DNA of 64,000 nt, taken from assembly GCF_003111645.1 (NCBI RefSeq), contig NZ_CP022187.1, positions 2,418,001-2,482,000 on the forward strand. Reading direction: 5' to 3'. The stretch comes from Parazoarcus communis (GTDB lineage Bacteria > Pseudomonadota > Gammaproteobacteria > Burkholderiales > Rhodocyclaceae). How positions within the stretch are numbered: position 1 is the stretch's first letter; each line of letters starts with the position of its first letter. The notes under the pieces are model-generated. The model had not been told where the DNA came from, did no database searches, and saw only the letters and a list, made by a program, of their open reading frames with translations. Shown piece after piece: positions 51,634-59,760 of the stretch. Both the position numbers and the translations under genes were made by a program.

Positions 51634-53796
51634 ATGTCTGCCCTCGCAGCTCTACGCAACCTGGCCCTCGCGCTCACGCTCGGGGTCTGCGCGGGATCGG
51701 CCTTCGCCAATTCGTATGAAGCACAGCTTCCGCCCGAGCTAAACAGCTCGCCGCGCATGTGCGACTACGTCGCCTGTGCCGACGTGATGCCGGGCGCAGA
51801 CAGTTTCTCCGAACGCAAGGGTCAGCCCCCCTATGTCGAGGCCTATCGCAGCGCGGACGGCGGCAAGCAGTTGCTCGGCTACGTCATGCTGTCGACCGAC
51901 ATCACCGATATCCCGGCCTACTCGGGCAAGCCGGTGGTCACCCTGATCGGCATGGACACCACCGGTCGCTTCACCGGGGTGAAGGTGCTCAAGCACTCCG
52001 AGCCCATCCTGCTGCTGGGTATCCCGGAAGAAGCGCTGATCGAATTCAACAACCAGTATCTGGGCAAGTTCGTCGGGGACAACATCGAGATCGGGCGCTC
52101 GCGCCCCGAGCAGGACATCATCGGTCTCGACGCCATCACCGGCGCCACCGTGACCGTGATCGCCCAGAACCAGGTGATGATGCTGTCCGGCGGCGAAGTG
52201 GCCAAGCAGGTCGGCATCCTCAAGCCCACCATCCGCCCGCAGGCGAAGTTCATCGACACCGGCGCCAGGCCGGGCTGGCAGCAACTGGTGGAAGACGGCA
52301 GCGTACAGCGCCTCACCGTGACCGCCGAAGAAGTTGGCCTGCCGCACCGTGGCCAGCCCTATATCGACCTCTGGTTCGGCTACCTCAACCAGCCCACCGT
52401 CGGCCGCGCCGTGCTTGGCGACGGCCCCTACAACAGCCTGATGAGCCGGCTGGGCGAAGGCGACCACGCCATCTTCATCGTGCGCAGCGCCGGCATCGAG
52501 TCGTTCAAGGGCTCGGGCTTCGTGCGCGGCGGCATCTACGACCGTGTGCAGGTGCGCCAGGAGCGCGACGCCTTCACCTTCCGCGACACCGACTACTTCA
52601 ACCTCTACGGCATTGCCGCAGCCGGCGCGCCCGCCTTCAGCGAATCGGCCATCTTCATCGTGCGCTCGGGCGCCTTCTCCGCAGCCTACCCGTGGAAGCT
52701 GGTCTTCCTCGCCAACAAGATGGACAAGGCCACCGGCGCCAAGACCTTCGCCAACTTCGACACCGAATACTGGCTGCCCGCGACCTACATTGAAGGCGGT
52801 CACCCCGAGATCGTGAAGCCCGACCCGGTGTGGCTGAAGATCTGGAAGGAGCGCATGCTCACCATCATCGCCTTCACCGCCTTCCTCGTCGCCATCGCAG
52901 TCGTCTATTCGCAGCGCGACACCCTGGTGCGGCGCTCGACGCGCAAGAACAAGTGGCCGGTGAATGCCTTCAAGTACGTCGGCTGGGTGATCAGCATCGG
53001 CTTCGTCGGCTTCGGCCTGCTGGCCCAGCCCTCGATCACCCAGGTGCTGACCTGGTTCCATGCGCTGCTGTTCCAGTGGCAGTGGGAGCTGTTCCTGTCC
53101 GACCCGTTCATCTTCATCTTCTGGTGGTTCATCATCATCACCGTGTTCCTGTGGGGCCGCGGCCTGTTCTGTGGCTGGGCCTGCCCCTTCGGATCGCTGT
53201 CCGAACTGCTGTACAAGATCGGCGGCTGGGTCGGACTCAAGCGCTACCAGTTCAAGCTGCCCAAGCCCCTGCATGACAAGCTGAAGTGGGTAAAGTACGG
53301 CGTCTTCTTCGGCCTGCTGGCGGTGAGCATGTTCTCGATGGGACTGGCCGAGAAGCTGGCCGAGGTCGAGCCGTTCAAGACCACTTTCCTGGTCGGGCTG
53401 TTCAACCGCAGCTGGCCCTACACCCTGTTTGCCAGCGCCCTGCTCGGGCTGTCGATCTTCACTGAGCGGCCGTTCTGCAAGTACCTGTGCCCGCTCGGCG
53501 CCGGCCTCGCGATGCCTTCGACCTTCCGCTGGTTCGGTCTCAAGCGCAAGCAGGAGTGCGACTCGTGCAAGGCCTGTGCAGTGGGTTGCGGCTCGCAGGC
53601 CATCGACAAGGACGGTCGTATCGATCAGCGCGAATGCCTGCTGTGCATGGACTGCATGGTCTATTACTACGAAGACCATGCCTGCCCCCCGCTGTCGCAG
53701 GAGCGCAAGCGCCGCACCAAGGCCGGCCTCACGCTGACGCCGATCGGCGCCGACGGCTACTACATTCCGATCAAGCCGGTCGCGGCCTCCAAGTGA
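51634..53796 (+). CDS. nosR: NosR, membrane flavo-iron-sulfur protein for nitrous oxide reduction
   Basis: 720 residues. Signal peptide (about 1-25, ending SAFAN); periplasmic FMN domain with the flavinylation motif DAITGATVTV (Thr at about 178); six membrane helices; CP motifs CGWACPFG and CKYLCPLGA; and two ferredoxin-like [4Fe-4S] motifs, CDSCKACAVGC and CLLCMDCMVYYYED. All cofactor sites are present. It passes electrons from the quinone pool toward NosZ and is needed for nosZ expression in Pseudomonas. GAGGAG precedes the ATG. First gene of the nosR-orf-nosDFYL operon. Confidence 0.97.
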   Translation: MSALAALRNLALALTLGVCAGSAFANSYEAQLPPELNSSPRMCDYVACADVMPGADSFSERKGQPPYVEAYRSADGGKQLLGYVMLSTDITDIPAYSGKPVVTLIGMDTTGRFTGVKVLKHSEPILLLGIPEEALIEFNNQYLGKFVGDNIEIGRSRPEQDIIGLDAITGATVTVIAQNQVMMLSGGEVAKQVGILKPTIRPQAKFIDTGARPGWQQLVEDGSVQRLTVTAEEVGLPHRGQPYIDLWFGYLNQPTVGRAVLGDGPYNSLMSRLGEGDHAIFIVRSAGIESFKGSGFVRGGIYDRVQVRQERDAFTFRDTDYFNLYGIAAAGAPAFSESAIFIVRSGAFSAAYPWKLVFLANKMDKATGAKTFANFDTEYWLPATYIEGGHPEIVKPDPVWLKIWKERMLTIIAFTAFLVAIAVVYSQRDTLVRRSTRKNKWPVNAFKYVGWVISIGFVGFGLLAQPSITQVLTWFHALLFQWQWELFLSDPFIFIFWWFIIITVFLWGRGLFCGWACPFGSLSELLYKIGGWVGLKRYQFKLPKPLHDKLKWVKYGVFFGLLAVSMFSMGLAEKLAEVEPFKTTFLVGLFNRSWPYTLFASALLGLSIFTERPFCKYLCPLGAGLAMPSTFRWFGLKRKQECDSCKACAVGCGSQAIDKDGRIDQRECLLCMDCMVYYYEDHACPPLSQERKRRTKAGLTLTPIGADGYYIPIKPVAASK

Positions 53797-53829
53797 TTGC
53801 CCGCTTGACCACGATCATGGGGAAACAAA

Positions 53830-54258
53830 ATGGTTAATCCGAAAATGCCGACCGAGCCGATGGACCCGCCCTATGCCGGCAAGACCGGCGTTGCCGGTCG
53901 CATCGGCGCCGAGCTCTGGGATCACCTGTGGCCATGGAGCCGTACCGGCTTCCAGCGCCAGCGCGCCATTCAGGCCGCCGGTCTGGCCCTTGGGCTGGCC
54001 GCCTCGGTGGTGTGGGTGCTCGCCGCCATGGGACGACTGGAGGCCGGCGCGATCATCGGCTGGTGGTTCGGCTGGAGCGTGTTCGAAGTCGTTGTCCGCC
54101 TCGGCGCCAAGCCCTACGTCAAGGAAGGCCCGTGGTGGGGCGCGGCTTACCGCAGCGCGACGCTGATGGACATGATCTGCTACGTCTCGTTCAAGAACCT
54201 GCTGATCGGCGCCGTGCTCTTCCTGTCGCTCAAGAGCCTCGGGCTGGTGAGTGTCTGA
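53830..54258 (+). CDS. Small nos-cluster membrane protein of unknown function
   Basis: 142 residues. A soluble N-terminus of about 45 residues (ELWDHLWPWSRTGFQRQR) leads into three predicted helices (about 46-67, 72-92, 108-138). GWWFGWSVFEVVVRLGAKPY is the most distinctive stretch; no metal or heme motif is seen, and one Cys lies in helix three. It has GGGGAAAC upstream and sits between nosR and nosD in the same direction. I do not recognise the family. A role in NosR assembly or electron transfer is only inferred from position. Confidence 0.8.
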   Translation: MVNPKMPTEPMDPPYAGKTGVAGRIGAELWDHLWPWSRTGFQRQRAIQAAGLALGLAASVVWVLAAMGRLEAGAIIGWWFGWSVFEVVVRLGAKPYVKEGPWWGAAYRSATLMDMICYVSFKNLLIGAVLFLSLKSLGLVSV

Positions 54259-54295
54259 GAACCCCGTCCAAACCACACAAGGATTGACCCCGATC

Positions 54296-55561
54296 ATGCT
54301 GCGCTTCGCCCTCCCCGTCCTGCTGCTGTGGCTGTGCACCTCGGTGCACGCCGCCATGTGGACGGTGCGCCCGGGCGAGTCCATACAGGCCGCCATCGAC
54401 GCCGCTGCCGCCAATGACACGGTGAGCATCGAGCGTGCGCACTACCGCGAGAACCTCGTCCTCGACAAGCCGCTCACCCTAAAGGGCATCGATCGCCCGA
54501 CGCTCGACGGCGGCCATCGCGGCGACACCATCCGCATCCGCAGCGCGCAGGTGACGATTGACGGCCTCATCGTGATCAACTCCGGCGCCGACCTCGAAAA
54601 GCAGAACGCGGGCATCTACCTGCAGCCGGGCTCGGACTCGACGCGGGTGCTCAACTGCGACCTCGTCTACAACCTGTTCGGGCTGTGGATCGAGACCTCG
54701 AAGAACGTCGAGATCCGCGACAACCTGATCGCCGGCAAGCGTGATCTGATGTCGCAGCACCGCGGCAACGGCATCCAGCTCTACAACACCGAAGGCGCGC
54801 AGATCATCGGCAACAACATCAGCTTCGTGCGCGACGGCATCTACGTGGATGTGTCGCACCACGCGGTGTTTGCGCGCAACCGCATCCATCACGTGCGCTA
54901 CGGCACCCATTACATGAACTCCCACAACAACGTGTGGGAAGACAACGACTCGTACTACAACCGTGGCGGACTCGCGCTGATGATGACCCGCAACCAGGTC
55001 ATCCGGAACAACCGTGCCTGGGGCAATTCGGACCACGGCATCATGCTGCGCACCATTCAGGACTCGGTGATCGAGAACAACGTGGTGGCGGGCAACGCAC
55101 GCGGCTTCTTCATCTACGACGCCGAGTTCAACACCCTGCGCAACAACCTCGTGGTCGACAACGATGTCGGCGTGCATCTGTGGGCGGGGTCCTACCGCAA
55201 CCAGGCCGAAGGCAACGACTTCATCTCCAACCGCACCCAGATCAAGTACGTCGCTGCGCGCGACGAGATCTGGGGCAAGGAAGGCGGCAACTACTGGAGC
55301 AACTACGTCGGCTGGGATCGCAACGGCGACGGCATCGGCGACGTGCAGTACGAAGCCAACGACATGGTGGACCGCCTGTCATGGCGCCACCCGATGATGA
55401 AGCTGCTGCTCGCCAGCCCGGCGGTGCAGACCCTGCGCCTGGTAGCGCAGCAGTTTCCGCTGCTGCGCGCACCAAGCATCGTCGATCCCAAGCCGCATAT
55501 GCAGCCGACCCACCCTGACTGGAGCCAATGGCGTGGCAGACACTTCCCCCACCCCGACTGA
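54296..55561 (+). CDS. nosD: NosD, periplasmic beta-helix protein for NosZ copper-site assembly
   Basis: 421 residues from ATG 54296, chosen because a signal peptide begins there (LRFALPVLLLWLCTSVHA). Tandem right-handed beta-helix repeats follow, with carbohydrate-binding/NosD signatures such as NGIQLYNTEGAQIIGNN, GGLALMMTRNQVIRNNRAWG and EGGNYWSNYVGWDRNGDG. It works with NosF and NosY to build the CuZ cluster. A GTG at 54251 would overlap the previous gene but add a hydrophilic tail before the signal. The end overlaps nosF by 29 nt. Confidence 0.96.
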   Translation: MLRFALPVLLLWLCTSVHAAMWTVRPGESIQAAIDAAAANDTVSIERAHYRENLVLDKPLTLKGIDRPTLDGGHRGDTIRIRSAQVTIDGLIVINSGADLEKQNAGIYLQPGSDSTRVLNCDLVYNLFGLWIETSKNVEIRDNLIAGKRDLMSQHRGNGIQLYNTEGAQIIGNNISFVRDGIYVDVSHHAVFARNRIHHVRYGTHYMNSHNNVWEDNDSYYNRGGLALMMTRNQVIRNNRAWGNSDHGIMLRTIQDSVIENNVVAGNARGFFIYDAEFNTLRNNLVVDNDVGVHLWAGSYRNQAEGNDFISNRTQIKYVAARDEIWGKEGGNYWSNYVGWDRNGDGIGDVQYEANDMVDRLSWRHPMMKLLLASPAVQTLRLVAQQFPLLRAPSIVDPKPHMQPTHPDWSQWRGRHFPHPD

Positions 55562-56474
55562 TTCGGGCGACGCCGTGATCGTCGCCCGCGGGGTCCGCAA
55601 GCACTACGGCGCAATCCACGCGGTTGACGGCGTCGATCTCGACGTCCGCAGCGGCGAGCTGTTTGGCCTCATCGGCCATAACGGCGCCGGCAAGAGCACG
55701 ATGTTCAAGATGATGCTCGGCCTCATCCCCGCAACGGCCGGCGAGATCCGCATCGACGGCGCCGTCGTTGGCGGCGGCAACTTTCGCGCAGTGCGCCGCA
55801 GCGTCGGCTACCTGCCGGAAAACGTGGTGCTCTACGACAACCTGACCGGCCTTGAGACGCTGCAGTTCTTCGCCCGCCTGAAGGCCGCACCGCTTGCAGA
55901 CTGCACGCCTGCGCTGGAGCGCGTCGGCCTGGCCCATGCGGCGAAGCGGCGCGTCCGCGAGTACTCCAAGGGCATGCGTCAGCGCCTCGGCTTTGCCCAG
56001 GCCTTGCTTGGCAAGCCGCGCATCCTGTTTCTGGACGAACCCACGACCGGCCTCGACCCCGAAGCCATCCGCGGTTTCTACGCCATCCTGCGCCAGCTCA
56101 AGAGCGAAGGCGTGACCATGGTGATCACCTCCCACATCCTCGCCGAGATCCAGGAGCGGGTCGACCGGCTCGCCATCATGACCGCGGGCAAGGTCCAGGC
56201 CAGCGGCACGGTGCAGGCACTGCGCGAAGAGATGGATCTGCCGCTGTGGTTCAGCGTTCACGTTGCGTCCGAAGACTTCGACGCGGTACGCAGCGCGCTC
56301 GGCCACCTGCCGGTGATCGCCATCGAGGCCCGCGACGATCATGTCGCCGTGCAGTGCCGGCGCGAATCGAAGATGGCGGTGATCGAGGCCCTGGCCGGAC
56401 TCGATGGCCGGGTGCGCGACCTCACCGTGCGCGAACCCTCGCTCGAAGACGTGTTCTTCGGCTTCTCGGACTAA
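55533..56474 (+). CDS. nosF: NosF, ABC ATPase for NosZ maturation
   Basis: 313 residues from a GTG with GGAG upstream, inside the end of nosD. Walker A GHNGAGKST (about 44-52), signature YSKGMRQRLGFAQALL, Walker B ILFLDEPTTGLDPEA and H-switch VITSHILAE are complete. A C-terminal 80-residue domain follows, as in NosF. It powers NosY-NosD in supplying sulfur or copper for the CuZ site. Confidence 0.96.
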   Translation: MADTSPTPTDSGDAVIVARGVRKHYGAIHAVDGVDLDVRSGELFGLIGHNGAGKSTMFKMMLGLIPATAGEIRIDGAVVGGGNFRAVRRSVGYLPENVVLYDNLTGLETLQFFARLKAAPLADCTPALERVGLAHAAKRRVREYSKGMRQRLGFAQALLGKPRILFLDEPTTGLDPEAIRGFYAILRQLKSEGVTMVITSHILAEIQERVDRLAIMTAGKVQASGTVQALREEMDLPLWFSVHVASEDFDAVRSALGHLPVIAIEARDDHVAVQCRRESKMAVIEALAGLDGRVRDLTVREPSLEDVFFGFSD

Positions 56475-56484
56475 GGAGGCGAAC

Positions 56485-57300
56485 ATGGAAATCGCACAGA
56501 TCGCCACCATCGCCGGCAAGGAATTCTGGGACCGCATCCGCAACCGCTGGGTGCTCGCGGTCGCGCTGGTATTCACGGCCTTCGCCCTCGTGATCGCCTA
56601 TTTCGGTGCCGCACAGCAGGGCGCAGTCGGCTTTCGCTCAATCGACGTCACCATCGCCAGCCTGGTCAGCCTGGTGATCTATCTCATTCCACTGATCGCG
56701 CTGGTGCTCGGTTTCGATGCCATCGTCGGCGAGCGCGAACGCGGCTCGCTCGACCTCCTGCTGTCGATGCCGATCACCCGGGTGGAGCTGCTGCTGGGGA
56801 AATATCTCGGTCTGGCCGCCGCACTCACCTTTTCCACCGTTGCCGGTTTCGGGCTGGTGGCGGTGGTGCTTTCGTCGCAGCTCGAGCTCGATGCGCTGTT
56901 CCACTACTTCGGCTTCATGCTCAGCTCGGTGCTGCTCGGCTGCGCCTTTCTCAGTCTGGCGGTGATGCTGTCGGTGTTCGCCGGCGACCGCACCCGCGCC
57001 TCCGGCCTGGCAATCGCGATGTGGTTCTTCTTCGTGCTGGTGTTCGACCTGCTGCTGCTCGGCGCACTCGTCGTCAGCGGCGGACAGTGGGGCGGCGAAC
57101 TCTTTCCCTACCTGCTGCTGCTCAACCCCGCTGACGTGTTCCGCATCCTCAACATCTTTTCGCTCGAGGATGTGCGCGCGCTCTACGGCCTCGCAACCGT
57201 CTTCCCACCCAGCCTGGCCAACCCCGCGCTGCTGGGCGTCGTCATGTTTGCCTGGATCGCGTTGCCGCTCGGCATTGCGGCATGGCGCTTCAGAAAGTGA
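56485..57300 (+). CDS. nosY: NosY, ABC permease for NosZ maturation
   Basis: 271 residues, six membrane helices, starting MEIAQIATIAGKEFWDRIRN after AAGGAGG. VGERERGSLDLLLSMPITR is a standard ABC-2 block. It forms the membrane part of the NosFY transporter that binds NosD. Ten nt separate it from nosF and eight from nosL. Confidence 0.95.
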   Translation: MEIAQIATIAGKEFWDRIRNRWVLAVALVFTAFALVIAYFGAAQQGAVGFRSIDVTIASLVSLVIYLIPLIALVLGFDAIVGERERGSLDLLLSMPITRVELLLGKYLGLAAALTFSTVAGFGLVAVVLSSQLELDALFHYFGFMLSSVLLGCAFLSLAVMLSVFAGDRTRASGLAIAMWFFFVLVFDLLLLGALVVSGGQWGGELFPYLLLLNPADVFRILNIFSLEDVRALYGLATVFPPSLANPALLGVVMFAWIALPLGIAAWRFRK

Positions 57301-57308
57301 GTACAAAA

Positions 57309-57851
57309 ATGAACCCCTCCCGCTCCCCCCTCATCCGCCTGCGCAGCGCGCTCACGGTAATGCTTGCCGCTGGACTGCTGGCAGCCTGCGGCGCCGACAA
57401 GGGCTCGGACAGCAGCATCCTTGCCGTCGAGATCGACCGCAGCACCAGCTGCGCCCTCGACGGCATGCTGCTGGCCGACTACCCCGGCCCCAAGGCCCAG
57501 ATTCATTACGACGGTCTCAACGAGCCCGAATTCTTCTGCGACACTGTGGAGATGTTCTCGATCTACCTCAACCCGGAGCAGGCCCGCCGCGTCAGTGCGA
57601 TGTATGTGCAGGACATGGCCAAGGCCGACTGGGACAACCCGAAAGGCCACTGGATCGATGCCAGAACGGCCACCTATGTACATGGTTCGAAGCGCACCGG
57701 CTCAATGGGGCCGACCATCGCCTCGTTCGCCAGCGCGGACGATGCACGCAAGTTTGCCGATACCGAAGGCGGCAAGGTGCTGCGCTTCGACGAGGTGACG
57801 CCCGACATGGCGATCCTCGACGGCGGCGCCCTGCACGACAAGAGGATGTAA
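57309..57851 (+). CDS. nosL: NosL, copper-delivery lipoprotein (first copy, CxxDGM form)
   Basis: 180 residues. Lipobox LLAACG with Cys27. The usual copper-site motif CxxCGM appears as CALDGM (48-53), with Asp for the second Cys; Met53 and later Met/His remain. KGHWIDARTATYVHGSKRTG and GSMGPTIASFASADDARKFA are NosL blocks. NosL gives Cu(I) to NosZ or NosD at the outer face of the inner or outer membrane. Start 57309 begins a clean signal peptide; nine upstream codons are open. A second NosL-like gene lies three genes on. Confidence 0.93.
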   Translation: MNPSRSPLIRLRSALTVMLAAGLLAACGADKGSDSSILAVEIDRSTSCALDGMLLADYPGPKAQIHYDGLNEPEFFCDTVEMFSIYLNPEQARRVSAMYVQDMAKADWDNPKGHWIDARTATYVHGSKRTGSMGPTIASFASADDARKFADTEGGKVLRFDEVTPDMAILDGGALHDKRM

Positions 57852-57854
57852 GCC

Positions 57855-58124
57855 ATGGAATCCATCTACGAACATGTTTCACCCGAGATCGCAGCAGAGC
57901 TGCAGCAGACCGCAAAGGTGATCTACGAGACGCGCGAGAACCGCAGACGGGTGCTGCAGCACGCCGGCGCCACGGACGAAACCGCGCTCCTCGACAGCAT
58001 CGCCAGCGGCACGGTCGCCGAGCATCCAGCCTACGAGCTCTACCTCGCGGCACGCATCCTGGCCGACACCTGTGAGGCTGCCCGCGCCGCCCTTGCGGCC
58101 AGACTGAAGGAGGTCAACCGCTGA
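57855..58124 (+). CDS. Small soluble nos-cluster protein of unknown function (89 aa)
   Basis: 89 residues, no signal peptide or membrane helix, predicted nearly all helical (ETRENRRRVLQHAGATDETA; CEAARAALAARLKEVNR). A single Cys is near residue 74. AGAGGATG precedes the ATG, three nt after nosL, and its stop overlaps the next start (TGATG). It is therefore a tight member of the operon. I do not recognise it. Cytoplasmic location is inferred. Confidence 0.8.
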   Translation: MESIYEHVSPEIAAELQQTAKVIYETRENRRRVLQHAGATDETALLDSIASGTVAEHPAYELYLAARILADTCEAARAALAARLKEVNR

Positions 58125-58498
58125 TGAACCTGCACACCGAACTGCTCGACCACATCACCGCCCGTTTCGGCGAGCGTCTGCAGGGCGCACCGCAGCTGAC
58201 GCAGGACGCACTCACGCTCAGCCTGGACAACGGCGTGCAGCTCACCATCCGCTACGCGGCGACCGACGCCTACTCACTGCGCTGGACCTGCCAGGCCGTC
58301 GGGAAGCAGGTTGAGATGGGCATCGACACCGCGCCGACACACCCGACCCTCGCCACCCATCCCAACCATCTGCACCTGGCCGATGGCCGTGCGGTAGCCG
58401 ATCCGCTGACCCGGACGGATGCCTCCCCCGCGGACAACCTGTCTGCCCTGATCGAAGCCCTGCTGCGCGACCCGCAACTGGACTTCCCGCAGCCATGA
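58124..58498 (+). CDS. Small soluble nos-cluster protein of unknown function (124 aa)
   Basis: 124 residues, no signal peptide. An alpha-beta start (LLDHITARFGERLQG, LSLDNGVQLTIRYAATDAYS) precedes a His-rich segment, THPTLATHPNHLHLADG (about 67-83), that could bind a metal, then an acidic helical end. It overlaps its neighbours by 1 and 4 nt. I cannot place it in a family; its operon position suggests a part in maturation or control of N2O reduction. Confidence 0.8.
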   Translation: MNLHTELLDHITARFGERLQGAPQLTQDALTLSLDNGVQLTIRYAATDAYSLRWTCQAVGKQVEMGIDTAPTHPTLATHPNHLHLADGRAVADPLTRTDASPADNLSALIEALLRDPQLDFPQP

Positions 58499-59127
58499 AC
58501 AGTGGCGGCGCACTGCGCGGTGTGCTGCTGGGCAGTGCCGCCCTGTGTGTCGCGACCGCAGCGGCGCTGTCATGGCAGTATGCGGCGCGCCCCAGCGTTG
58601 AGTTCTCGCCTTCGCCCGAAGACATCTGCATCGTGCCGCCGTCTCGAGCCTCCACTGCCCATCCGTGGAACCCTGCCTCCGGACTGGGCAAGCATGACGC
58701 CCGCCCCGCGCCTGCGGATGCGCGCTGCCCGGTGTGCGGCATGTATCCCGCACGCTTTCCAACATGGGTGGCGCAGATCATCTTCGAAGACGGTTCGGCG
58801 CACTTTTTCGACTCACCGGTGGATCTGCTGATCTTTCTGCAGGACCCCGGGCGTTTTGACGCCGAGCACAGCGCATCCGACATCGCGAAGCGTTATGTCG
58901 TCGATCACCGCAGCGGAGACTGGCTCGACGCCGGGAAAGCGAGCTTCGTGCTCGGCTCCACTGCCCGCGGGCCGATGCGCGGCCCGGATCTTCCCGCATT
59001 CGCCAGCACCGCCGAGGCCACCGCCTTTGTTGCGCAACGCGGTGGGCGCATCGTCACGCTGAAAGACATCGACGCCGACACCCTCGCCCGCCTGCGTGAC
59101 GCCAGCCACACCGCGCACTCAGGCTGA
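58495..59127 (+). CDS. NosL-like protein with CPVCGM motif, membrane-anchored (second copy)
   Basis: 210 residues. An N-terminal signal-anchor (about 5-30, GVLLGSAALCVATAAALSW) has no clear lipobox. CPVCGM (78-83) is the canonical NosL copper motif, and the rest matches NosL: IIFEDGSAHFFDSPVDLLIF, DHRSGDWLDAGKASFVLGS, and GPMRGPDLPAFASTAEA. It likely binds Cu(I) in the periplasm. It differs from the lipoprotein NosL by anchor type and by the intact Cys pair. It ends the operon at a bidirectional terminator. Confidence 0.88.
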   Translation: MNSGGALRGVLLGSAALCVATAAALSWQYAARPSVEFSPSPEDICIVPPSRASTAHPWNPASGLGKHDARPAPADARCPVCGMYPARFPTWVAQIIFEDGSAHFFDSPVDLLIFLQDPGRFDAEHSASDIAKRYVVDHRSGDWLDAGKASFVLGSTARGPMRGPDLPAFASTAEATAFVAQRGGRIVTLKDIDADTLARLRDASHTAHSG

Positions 59128-59143
59128 GGCACAGCGCGCCGGA

Positions 59144-59180
59144 CAAAAAAATGGAGGCCTCGCGGGCCTCCATTCCGTTT
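59144..59180. terminator. Bidirectional terminator ending the nos operon and the cytochrome gene
   Basis: AATGGAGGCC and GGCCTCCATT pair over 10 bp around TCGCG. The A-run before the stem gives TTTTTTT on the minus strand, so it ends the cytochrome gene well; for the nos operon the T-tract is weak (TCCGTTTG). Confidence 0.85.
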
Positions 59181-59209
59181 GTGTCGCAGCCCTGCGCGGC
59201 TGCAGACGA

Positions 59210-59629
59210 TTACTGCGATTTTGCGACCATGTAATCGACCGCCGCCATCACTTCCTCATCCTTCAGGGTTGCCGCACCGCCGCGCGCCGGCATCATGCCT
59301 TTCTCTCCGGTGTAGCCTTCGAGCGCATGCTTGTGCAGGACGTCCAGGCCCTGGGCGATACGGGGCGCCCACTCATCCTTGTTGCCCGGCATCGGCGCAC
59401 CGGCCACACCCGCTGCATGGCACAGCGCACAGGTCTTCTTGTACACGCTCTCGCCTGCAGCATTCGCCGGCGCTTCAGGTGCCGGCGCCGGAGCCGGGGC
59501 TGCGGCAACCGGGGCGGGAGCAGGCGCGGCGGGCTCCGCCGTGCCCTGAGCCGAACCGGAATCCTGGCCGCCACACGCGGCAAGCAGGGCCGAAAGGGCT
59601 GCGGCCACGATCAAGGTGTTCTTGTTCAT
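59210..59629 (-). CDS. Cytochrome c5-like lipoprotein
   Basis: 139 residues. Lipobox LLAAC (Cys19), an Ala/Pro linker (about 30-57), then a class I cytochrome: heme motif CALCH (67-71) and axial Met113 in EKGMMPARGG. The sequence around VYKKTC and DEEVMAAVDYMVAKSQ is typical of c5/c-555 electron carriers. GGAGAAATCAG precedes the start. It faces the nos operon and has an FNR-type box upstream, so it may supply electrons to NosZ or another denitrification enzyme; this is inferred. Confidence 0.92.
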   Translation of the reverse strand: MNKNTLIVAAALSALLAACGGQDSGSAQGTAEPAAPAPAPVAAAPAPAPAPEAPANAAGESVYKKTCALCHAAGVAGAPMPGNKDEWAPRIAQGLDVLHKHALEGYTGEKGMMPARGGAATLKDEEVMAAVDYMVAKSQ

Positions 59630-59696
59630 CTGATTTCTCCGTCAATTCCAGGGGGTTCAAAGGGCCGGGCCATGTCGTCTCACCGGCAATGCCTGC

Positions 59697-59738
59697 ATGC
59701 TAGCGAACACGTCCCCGGATTGGATTGACTGCAATCAA
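59697..59738 (-). promoter_or_regulatory. FNR/DNR-dependent promoter of the cytochrome c5-like gene
   Basis: Read on the minus strand, TTGAT-TGCA-GTCAA (59738-59725) matches 9 of 10 consensus positions. A -10-like TAGCAT lies at 59702-59697, with 32 bp between centres, as in the nosZ and nosR promoters. Transcription would start near 59690, about 60 nt before the ATG. Confidence 0.75.
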
Positions 59739-59760
59739 TTCACGATTTTCGACCGCCGCT

